From: an uncultured Caryophanales bacterium
GTDB taxonomy: Bacteria > Bacillota_I > Bacilli_A > Acholeplasmatales > Anaeroplasmataceae
Assembly: GCA_946626345.1 (NCBI GenBank)
Contig: CAMOUB010000005.1
Location: 1 to 37,554 of the forward strand
Length of the DNA stretch: 37,554 nucleotides
Direction: 5' to 3'
In this document: positions 8,373 to 15,111 of the stretch, piece by piece
Layout: each line of letters opens with the position of its first letter
How positions within the stretch are numbered: the first letter of the stretch is position 1
Notes under the pieces: model-generated
The model's database searches: none
Seen by the model: the letters and a program-made list of their open reading frames with translations, nothing else
What the model was told of the DNA's origin: nothing
Translations under genes and position numbers: made by a program

Positions 8373-8414
8373 GTAAAACTTTTCATTTTTTCGAAAAAAA
8401 TTTTACAAAATAAT

Positions 8415-8452
8415 AAAAAAGACGTTTTTTATTCAAAATATACGCCTTTTTT
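8415..8452 (-). terminator. Intrinsic terminator of the c-di-GMP/dehydrogenase operon
   Basis: Minus-strand arms AAAAAAGGCGT and ACGTCTTTTTT can pair over 11 positions with one G-T wobble around a 16-base loop, ending in a T run. The loop is longer than at the other terminators, so this call is less firm. Confidence 0.65.
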
Positions 8453-8458
8453 AGCAAT

Positions 8459-8851
8459 TTATTCGCAATTTTTTGAATTTTCGTTATTTTTGTCTATAGA
8501 CTTTTTGAATTCTATGAAATATATAATATCTATTCCTGTAATTAAAATCACTTCAAATAACATAAAATAAAAATTAAAATCTGTTTCTAATCCTGTTGAT
8601 ACAATTTGAATTAAATTAATCATTAGTAATATAAATGGTAATATTCCTAAAATTAATGTTAAAGGATGAATTAGTTTTTTATCTTGATTAGATAAGTATG
8701 TAAAAAATACTAATATTATTAAAAGTGCTATCCAACAAAAATCAAAGAAATTTGACTCACCAATTGTTATTTGATGAAATAATCTTAAAAAATCAAAAAA
8801 TAAGATTACTGATAAAGCTATAAATGATTCTTTATAATAAGTTCTTTTCAT
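8459..8851 (-). CDS. Four-helix membrane protein of unknown function
   Basis: A 130-residue protein with four predicted transmembrane helices (about 8-26, 37-51, 64-87 and 92-114) and a short charged C-terminus. No family is recognised and there are no conserved polar residues to suggest transport or catalysis. It is the last gene of an operon behind the GGDEF-EAL protein and the D-2-hydroxyacid dehydrogenase, starting one base after the dehydrogenase stop. Its ribosome site GGTGTAAT runs across that stop codon, so translation is probably coupled. A small membrane partner or anchor for a signalling protein is possible but not shown by sequence. Confidence 0.72.
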   Translation of the reverse strand: MKRTYYKESFIALSVILFFDFLRLFHQITIGESNFFDFCWIALLIILVFFTYLSNQDKKLIHPLTLILGILPFILLMINLIQIVSTGLETDFNFYFMLFEVILITGIDIIYFIEFKKSIDKNNENSKNCE

Positions 8852-8852
8852 A

Positions 8853-9725
8853 TTACACCAATTGATTTTCTAACTTTTTATTATTTAAATATAATTCTAT
8901 TCCACTAATAATCGCATTAGCCATTTTATCTAATGCTTCTTTTGTATTAGCACCTACATGAGGTAAAATGATTACATTTTCCTTTAATATATTGGAATTT
9001 AAATCTATAGGTTCTGGGTTATATACATCTGATGCATAGCCTTTAATTAATTTATTATGTAATGCATTATATAAGTCTTCATTATTTACTATTGCACCTC
9101 TAGATGAATTAATTAAATATGGCTTATTAGCCATTTTATTAAATGCATTTTTATTAATCATTTCTTTAGTTTTTTCATTTAAGGCAATTGTAATAAATAT
9201 ATAATCACTTAATTTTAATACATCATCTAATGGTAATAATTTAATAATGGATTCCTTTTTAGTTCTATTATAGCCAATTATATTAGTATTAAATCCTTTT
9301 AATATATTTGCAGTTTTTATAGCTATATTTCCACATCCAATAAAACCTATTGTTTTATTTTCTAATTCGCTACCCATAACATTAATATCGCCTAATATTC
9401 TTGTTTTAATAGTATCTTCATATTTTCTTGCAAGCATTAAGGCAAGCATTATATTTAATTCAGCTACCGCATTAGTATTTAAATTAGGTGTATTAAATAC
9501 CTTTATATTTTTTTCTTTAGCATAATTAATATCAATCATATTATAGCCTGTTCCATGAACAGCTATTAATTTTAGATTTTTTGCATTATCTATTTCTTTT
9601 TTTCCTATTTCTTTATTTCTAGATATTGCTATATCTGCTAAATTTAGGTCAGTAACTATTTTATGGTTCTTATTTAGATAATCTATTAAAATATCAGATA
9701 CTGGTTCAGTTAAATAAACATTCAT
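8853..9725 (-). CDS. D-2-hydroxyacid dehydrogenase (phosphoglycerate dehydrogenase-like)
   Basis: A 290-residue NAD-dependent oxidoreductase that interconverts a 2-keto acid and a D-2-hydroxy acid in the cytosol. The catalytic triad of the family is present: R209 in NSSRGA, E238 in NPEP and H256 in LPHVGANT. The nucleotide loop is GCGNIA (130-135), where the usual third glycine is alanine. The HVGANTKEA ending resembles the phosphoglycerate dehydrogenase (SerA) branch, but there is no C-terminal ACT or regulatory domain and the N-terminal lobe is short, so the substrate is uncertain. The start is set at ATG 9725: an upstream in-frame TTG at 9737 overlaps the previous gene, and the GGAAGA site fits the ATG. 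It lies one base after the c-di-GMP protein gene, an unusual partner for a metabolic enzyme. Confidence 0.85.
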   Translation of the reverse strand: MNVYLTEPVSDILIDYLNKNHKIVTDLNLADIAISRNKEIGKKEIDNAKNLKLIAVHGTGYNMIDINYAKEKNIKVFNTPNLNTNAVAELNIMLALMLARKYEDTIKTRILGDINVMGSELENKTIGFIGCGNIAIKTANILKGFNTNIIGYNRTKKESIIKLLPLDDVLKLSDYIFITIALNEKTKEMINKNAFNKMANKPYLINSSRGAIVNNEDLYNALHNKLIKGYASDVYNPEPIDLNSNILKENVIILPHVGANTKEALDKMANAIISGIELYLNNKKLENQLV

Positions 9726-9726
9726 T

Positions 9727-12700
9727 TTATCTTCCAACTTTTTTTAATATTTTATTATTTCTTAAATCTAAATCTGCAACATCAATTAATTCATCTATAT
9801 ATTCTAGATTAGCATTTTCAATTCTAATTGGATTTGCTTTGGCAACACCAATAGTAATTTCAATATTGTATTTAGAATCAATATTAGCTAATCTTTCATT
9901 GATTTTAGTTGAAATTAAATTAATATCCTTATCCTTTGGATAATTTAATAATAATACAAATTCATCTCCACCAAGTCTATATACAAAGCCTTTATATTGA
10001 TTTTTAATATAATCTAATACTTCAGCTATATTCTTTAAGGCCTTATCTCCTTCTAAGTGACCATATGTATCATTAATATCTTTAAAATAATCAGCATCTA
10101 ACATAATTAAATATTGGTCCATATTTATATTAACCATGTCTTTAATCTTTTCAAGACTCATTTTTAATCCTAATCTATTATTTAAATTAGTTAATGTGTC
10201 ATAATAAGCAAGATGCTCTAATGTCTTAATCTTTTCATTTAATCTATTTTCTAATAAAACTGATTTAGATATATCTGTAGTATAAATTGCTATAGATTTA
10301 GAATTATCAGAATTCAAAATTAATTTACATTCAGTTAAGAAGTTTCTTGGTTCATCTTTCATTTCATATCTAGATCTATATTTATAAGTTAACGGCTTAT
10401 AAGGCTCTAATTTTAATAAGCTATCATATTGTAATTCATCATATAATTTTTCTCTTATATCATCTTCTACAACAAATGAGAGATCAAATTTTAAGACCTT
10501 ATTCCAATCATCACTTAGTTTTGTATATTCAATTTGACCATTAACATCTGAAAATTTATGAATTTCACCTGTATCAAGCTCGATTTTAGTTAAATCAATA
10601 AAATCCTCAGTAAATATAGAAATCAATAATTCTTTAAGCTTATTTGCCTCAAGCATTCCTGTGTAATTTGCTCTAATTAATTCTGTATTATCAATTAATA
10701 GGGCAATTAATGTTCTTTCTCCATTCTTTTCTAATATTTGTAATCTAATAGATGTTGAATGTAAGAATTTATCAGGATAATTTTGTCCTAGACAATCATA
10801 TGACTTAATTTCAAAATACTTTATTTGTCCAGGAATTAAATTATCAATTTCTTCTTTAACATTAATATTTGGTTTTTCTATTGCGTTATCTATAAATTCG
10901 CATAATACATCAAATACTGTATTATCTTCAACAATATATGGCTTATTATCTACAGGCTTATAATAACAGCCTTTTTTATCAGTAAAATTATATTTTATTA
11001 TTCTTACTGAAATACCCTTTATGGCAGATAATATTAAGCTTAAAAAATAATTAGTCTCAAGATGAGCCTTAGATATTTCTTCATATGCTAATCTTAATTC
11101 ATTTTGTTTTTTATTATTAGCTGCCCTAATAATATCATTTCTTTTTCTATAAACTACTAAATGTAGAGTTCTTCCTAGCATCTTTAATGCTCTTCTTTCG
11201 GCTAAAGTCCACTTTTTAGCCTTTTTATAATTAATAAATCCTATAGTACCATCAGTATAATTTCCTCTTGTAAGACCATAATATAAAATTGATTTAAATG
11301 GCCTACCCTCAAGAGGAATACCTGGAATTTCAGATAATCCTTCATCATCATATAACATGCATTGTGATATATATTGTTCTAATGTAATAGGCGCTGAAAG
11401 CCCTGTTAGATCATATGCTTTATCCTTATATGCAACATTTGTAAATATACAGTTATCTCCATCTGCAGATGCTATATTTATATATACTGCATCTACATTT
11501 AATTCAACTCTATATTTTTCAAGTAATCTATTAATATCTGAATCCTCTATACTTGCATAATCCTTTGCTATATCTAAAAATTCAGCTATAGCTTCTTCTA
11601 TATGATGAATATTTAAATGATTTAAATTAGGAGTATTTTCAGGTATACAATCCTTTTTACATAGCTTATTAAATTCTTCTATACATAAAGGCTTAGAATA
11701 ATAAAATCCTTGGGCATAATTACAGCCATATTTCCTTAATAACTCAATATATTCATAAGTCTCTACACCCTCAGCTATTGCAGGGATATCTATTGCGTGT
11801 GCTATATCTAAAACTGATTTAATAATATCTTGACTCTTTTTATCATTTCTTGAGAAGAATTTTAAATCAATTTTAATAGCATCAAATTCTACATCCTTTA
11901 ATACATTTAATCCAGAATAGCCTGAACCAAAATCGTCCATTAAAATTTTAAATCCACTTTTTCTTAATTTCATTACAGTATCTTTTATTAATGATACATC
12001 AGAAAAAATACTTTCAGTTATTTCAAGCTCTAAATATTTTTTAGGAACATTATATTTTTCAACTAGATTAATAATATCATCTATAAATGTATTCATAGAT
12101 AAAAATACTCTAGATACATTAACAGATATACCAAATAAAGGTAATTTATTATCCATTCTCCATCTGATATATTTAACTGTTTCTTCCCATACATATCTAT
12201 CTAGCTTATCAATTAAGCCATTTCTTTCAAAGATAGGAATAAATTCACCAGGTGATATAATAGATCCATTTTTACCCCATCTAACTAAAGCCTCGGCTCC
12301 TACTATTTTTTCTAAAATAATATCATATTTAGGCTGTAAGTATATTACAAATTCATTATTCTTTAATGCATTATCAAATGATGAGATATAATTTTGTTCT
12401 AAAGCAACATCTTCTCCAAGCTTATCATCATATTTTAGATATAGAGGTCCAATTATACCTTTAATCTTTTTAGCTGCTAATCTTGCAAAAGATAACATCT
12501 CTTGAATATCTAAGCTATAATTAGTTACTTCATAAACTCCAAATGTTAATTCAATATTATATTCTAAATTAAATTCTTTTATTCCATTTTTAATATTAGA
12601 TATAATATCATTTAAATCTGAATCATTACCATTTAATAAAAAGGCAAAAAAATCTTCAGATAATCTACCATATGTAATATCAAATATAAGGCTTTCAGCT

Positions 12701-13272
12701 GTTAATAGTTTAGATATATATCTTAATACATCCTCTGCATACTTTAATCCAAAGAAATAATGAATCATTGAATATTTATTTATATCAAATATAACCATAT
12801 AAAAATGTTCATTATTTAATCTATTATCTATTCTTTTTCTTACTTCCTTTAATAATGTATCTTCATTATATATTTCACATAATCTATCGAATGTAGGACG
12901 TTCTATTAAGCTTCTTGGATGTGATAAGACATCAATGGCTTCATTGATTCTTAAATTTAATATTTTTTTATCTGATGATAGTTCAACAAAATCATAGGCT
13001 CCAGCGTTAACATAATTTCTTACCATTTTATAATCGATTTTTAAAGAAATAACAATTACTGGTATTAATTCAGTTAAGCTTGATTTTTTAAGTTCAATAA
13101 TAGTATTAATATCATCTGTATAATCTAGGATACATAAAATATTATTTTTTTCTACAATTTGAAAAGAATCATTTAGATTTGACCTATAAATATTAAAGTC
13201 TTTTTCTAATATTTTAATAATATCTTGTTTTACTTCTTCTTTATTTTCGATAATTAAAATATCTCTTAACAT
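9727..13272 (-). CDS. REC-like / GGDEF* / EAL / GAF-like / PAS-like / GGDEF c-di-GMP protein
   Basis: An 1181-residue cytosolic signalling protein, with no transmembrane segment. Order by approximate residue: a response-regulator-like domain (1-115) with D52 in CILDY as possible acceptor but only one other acidic residue, so perhaps degenerate. A GGDEF fold (150-290) follows whose signature is replaced by GRLSEDFF, so catalysis is unlikely. An EAL phosphodiesterase domain (300-545) has AEALVRW at ~327 and DDFGSG at ~444, so hydrolysis of c-di-GMP is likely. Next come a GAF-like region (about 555-715), one or two PAS-like regions (about 725-1010), and a C-terminal GGDEF domain (1015-1181) with intact RLGGDEF at ~1099 but no RxxD inhibitory site at the usual spacing. 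It may therefore both make and break c-di-GMP. GGTGATA precedes the ATG. It is first in an operon with a D-2-hydroxyacid dehydrogenase and a membrane protein. Confidence 0.92.
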   Translation of the reverse strand: MLRDILIIENKEEVKQDIIKILEKDFNIYRSNLNDSFQIVEKNNILCILDYTDDINTIIELKKSSLTELIPVIVISLKIDYKMVRNYVNAGAYDFVELSSDKKILNLRINEAIDVLSHPRSLIERPTFDRLCEIYNEDTLLKEVRKRIDNRLNNEHFYMVIFDINKYSMIHYFFGLKYAEDVLRYISKLLTAESLIFDITYGRLSEDFFAFLLNGNDSDLNDIISNIKNGIKEFNLEYNIELTFGVYEVTNYSLDIQEMLSFARLAAKKIKGIIGPLYLKYDDKLGEDVALEQNYISSFDNALKNNEFVIYLQPKYDIILEKIVGAEALVRWGKNGSIISPGEFIPIFERNGLIDKLDRYVWEETVKYIRWRMDNKLPLFGISVNVSRVFLSMNTFIDDIINLVEKYNVPKKYLELEITESIFSDVSLIKDTVMKLRKSGFKILMDDFGSGYSGLNVLKDVEFDAIKIDLKFFSRNDKKSQDIIKSVLDIAHAIDIPAIAEGVETYEYIELLRKYGCNYAQGFYYSKPLCIEEFNKLCKKDCIPENTPNLNHLNIHHIEEAIAEFLDIAKDYASIEDSDINRLLEKYRVELNVDAVYINIASADGDNCIFTNVAYKDKAYDLTGLSAPITLEQYISQCMLYDDEGLSEIPGIPLEGRPFKSILYYGLTRGNYTDGTIGFINYKKAKKWTLAERRALKMLGRTLHLVVYRKRNDIIRAANNKKQNELRLAYEEISKAHLETNYFLSLILSAIKGISVRIIKYNFTDKKGCYYKPVDNKPYIVEDNTVFDVLCEFIDNAIEKPNINVKEEIDNLIPGQIKYFEIKSYDCLGQNYPDKFLHSTSIRLQILEKNGERTLIALLIDNTELIRANYTGMLEANKLKELLISIFTEDFIDLTKIELDTGEIHKFSDVNGQIEYTKLSDDWNKVLKFDLSFVVEDDIREKLYDELQYDSLLKLEPYKPLTYKYRSRYEMKDEPRNFLTECKLILNSDNSKSIAIYTTDISKSVLLENRLNEKIKTLEHLAYYDTLTNLNNRLGLKMSLEKIKDMVNINMDQYLIMLDADYFKDINDTYGHLEGDKALKNIAEVLDYIKNQYKGFVYRLGGDEFVLLLNYPKDKDINLISTKINERLANIDSKYNIEITIGVAKANPIRIENANLEYIDELIDVADLDLRNNKILKKVGR

Positions 13273-13337
13273 CCTATCACCTTCATCGTTTTAAAATAGT
13301 AACTATTATAATAATTTTATAATGAATTTATGTTTTT

Positions 13338-13364
13338 TACAACATTTTAGCTAAGAAAGTTGTA
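13338..13364. repeat. Imperfect inverted repeat in the divergent intergenic region
   Basis: Arms TACAAC (13338-13343) and GTTGTA (13359-13364) flank a core centred on TTAGCTAA. The whole 27-bp block is a near palindrome with a few mismatches. It lies between the divergently transcribed c-di-GMP gene and the channel operon, so it could be a shared operator. It could also fold as an RNA hairpin followed by T residues on the plus strand, but there is no gene upstream to terminate. Confidence 0.45.
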
Positions 13365-13382
13365 TTTTTTATTCTAAAATCT

Positions 13383-13419
13383 ATATTCTTTTAAGAATAT
13401 ATGTTAAAATATATATAAT
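13383..13419 (+). promoter_or_regulatory. Predicted promoter and overlapping palindrome of the channel-CNB-fusion operon
   Basis: A perfect TATAAT at 13414-13419 is preceded at 17 bases by TTAAGA (13391-13396), a weak -35. That -35 lies inside a perfect palindrome, ATATTCTT-TT-AAGAATAT (13383-13400). A regulator bound at the palindrome would directly control this promoter. The leader then carries GGGAG before the ATG at 13441. Confidence 0.5.
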
Positions 13420-13440
13420 TTATTCAAGTGGGAGATTATA

Positions 13441-14619
13441 ATGGATAAAAAAGAAACTACCCCAGTAAAAAAGATTTGGGGCTTCATTAAAAAATTTCAT
13501 ATCCATACGATGTTTATAATACTATTTATATATTTTATATTAGTATTAATATCATGGCTAGTTTTAAAATTTACTGGATATAAAAATGAATCTGGTGATG
13601 CCTATTCATTTATAGATGTCTTTTTATGGAATTTCTTAACTGTTGCCGGTAATGATTATATGTTTGTTGATTCAGCGTGGGCAAGAATACTTGGTATATT
13701 ATTCCTATTATTCTCAATGTTTGGTCTATCAGCAATAACAGGCTATATATCATCAGCTTTAGTTGAAAGAAAAATACACAATAAGAAAGGACTTAAAAAG
13801 ATGCAAAATATGAAAAATCATATCATCATTTGTGGATGGAAAAATGATATTAAAATATTAATACTTAGTATATTAAAAAAGAATAATAAATTATCTTTAG
13901 ATGATATTATCTTAATCAATTCTGTTGATGAAAATAAGATGCAAAATATATTAAACGATGAAAATTTAAAGGGAATTAATTACCTAAAGGGTGATTATAC
14001 TGAAGAACAAACATTAATTAACGCAAATGCTAAATATGCATCTAAAGTATTAATTATAGGTGAAAACCATGATAACCTAGATGCAGAGCTTGTAGATTCT
14101 AGAGTATTCGTTTGTGCATTAATGATAAGAAATATCAATCCAAAATGTCATATCTGTGCTGAGGTTAAAACTGAAAGATATAAAAATTATCTAGAAGCAC
14201 AAAATTGTGCTGAGGTTATATATACTGAAGAATATACAAGATATATATTATCTACTTCTACTAATTATAGTGGTATGTCTAAGGTTATGTCATCATTTTT
14301 AGATAATGGTGATGGTATATCAGTTCAAATTCAAAAGCTTGATGATTTATGGGTTGGAAAGAATTATAAAGAACTATTTAATTATTATAAAGAAAAAAAT
14401 ATTTTAGTTTTAGGTATTTTAGAAAATATGGGTGTTGAAAAAGAATTAAAGCATCAAATATTATCTGAAGCTCAAAAATCTACTAATTATGGTGAGATTG
14501 TACAAAAACTTAAAACTGTTAAAGAAATGGAAACTAATTGTCCTAAATTAAATCCTAATGACGATTATATAATTAATAAAAATTCAGGAGCTATAATACT
14601 TGGGGAGGAATCTAGATAA
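13441..14619 (+). CDS. Two-TM ion channel with RCK/TrkA-N-like domain and non-consensus filter
   Basis: A 392-residue protein resembling prokaryotic ligand-gated potassium channels of the MthK layout. TM1 is at about 24-44, a pore helix and loop at 57-75, TM2 at 82-108, then a cytosolic Rossmann-like regulatory domain starting HIIICGW (127-133) and running to about residue 270, and a C-terminal TrkA-C-like region. The IICGW start is typical of RCK domains in this type of channel. The selectivity filter reads TVAGNDY (67-73) instead of TVGYGD, so the ion preference is uncertain. The GxGxxG dinucleotide loop is also absent. It is the first of three genes; its stop TAA shares a base with the next ATG, tying it to a cyclic-nucleotide-binding protein. 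The start has GGGAG seven bases upstream. Confidence 0.85.
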   Translation: MDKKETTPVKKIWGFIKKFHIHTMFIILFIYFILVLISWLVLKFTGYKNESGDAYSFIDVFLWNFLTVAGNDYMFVDSAWARILGILFLLFSMFGLSAITGYISSALVERKIHNKKGLKKMQNMKNHIIICGWKNDIKILILSILKKNNKLSLDDIILINSVDENKMQNILNDENLKGINYLKGDYTEEQTLINANAKYASKVLIIGENHDNLDAELVDSRVFVCALMIRNINPKCHICAEVKTERYKNYLEAQNCAEVIYTEEYTRYILSTSTNYSGMSKVMSSFLDNGDGISVQIQKLDDLWVGKNYKELFNYYKEKNILVLGILENMGVEKELKHQILSEAQKSTNYGEIVQKLKTVKEMETNCPKLNPNDDYIINKNSGAIILGEESR

Positions 14620-15101
14620 TGACAAATTTTGAAATATTAAAATCAATTCCTCTTCTATCTAATATTAAAGATGAAGATTTAATGGCATTAACTAAATTAG
14701 TTAAGGAAGAATCATTTAATGCAGGTAGCAATATTATTACTGAAGGTGATTATGGTAGTGTAATGTATATATTAACTGATGGTGTAGTTGATATTATTAA
14801 AACTACTATTTATAAAGACCAATTTGTATGTGCGACCCTTGATTCAAAATCACATGCGATGTTTGGTGAAATGGCACTTTTAGATAATGATAAAAGATCA
14901 GCAACAGTTAGGGCAAAGTCTGATTGTAAGACATTATCAATTAATAGTGAATCATTTAATAAATTCTTAGATGAATATCCTAAGGCTGGTATTATATTAC
15001 TTAAATTTATGAATATTAATTTAATTAGAAATATTAGAACAGAAAATGATAATCTAAGATTAGTATATCAAGCACTAATTGAAGAAATCGAATCAAATTA
15101 G
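14619..15101 (+). CDS. Stand-alone cyclic-nucleotide-binding domain protein
   Basis: A 160-residue soluble protein consisting almost entirely of one CNB domain, as in CAP, the PKA regulatory subunit and HCN channels. The phosphate-binding cassette is visible as FGEMALL (82-88) followed by KRSATV (92-97), with E84 and R93 in the positions that bind the ribose and cyclic phosphate. Ligand binding, most likely of cAMP, is therefore well supported. There is no DNA-binding helix-turn-helix as in CRP and no kinase-inhibitor segment; only a C-terminal helix follows the domain. The ATG at 14619 overlaps the channel stop by one base, so the protein is probably made in proportion to the channel and may act as a detachable cAMP-sensing subunit. 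That role is an inference. A predicted adenylyl cyclase lies in the convergent operon. Confidence 0.92.
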   Translation: MTNFEILKSIPLLSNIKDEDLMALTKLVKEESFNAGSNIITEGDYGSVMYILTDGVVDIIKTTIYKDQFVCATLDSKSHAMFGEMALLDNDKRSATVRAKSDCKTLSINSESFNKFLDEYPKAGIILLKFMNINLIRNIRTENDNLRLVYQALIEEIESN

Positions 15102-15111
15102 AGGTGTTATA

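Noticed and set aside
13338-13364. Intrinsic terminator on the plus strand
   Set aside because: It is followed by T residues, but no plus-strand gene lies upstream; the pairing has mismatches, so an operator is as likely.
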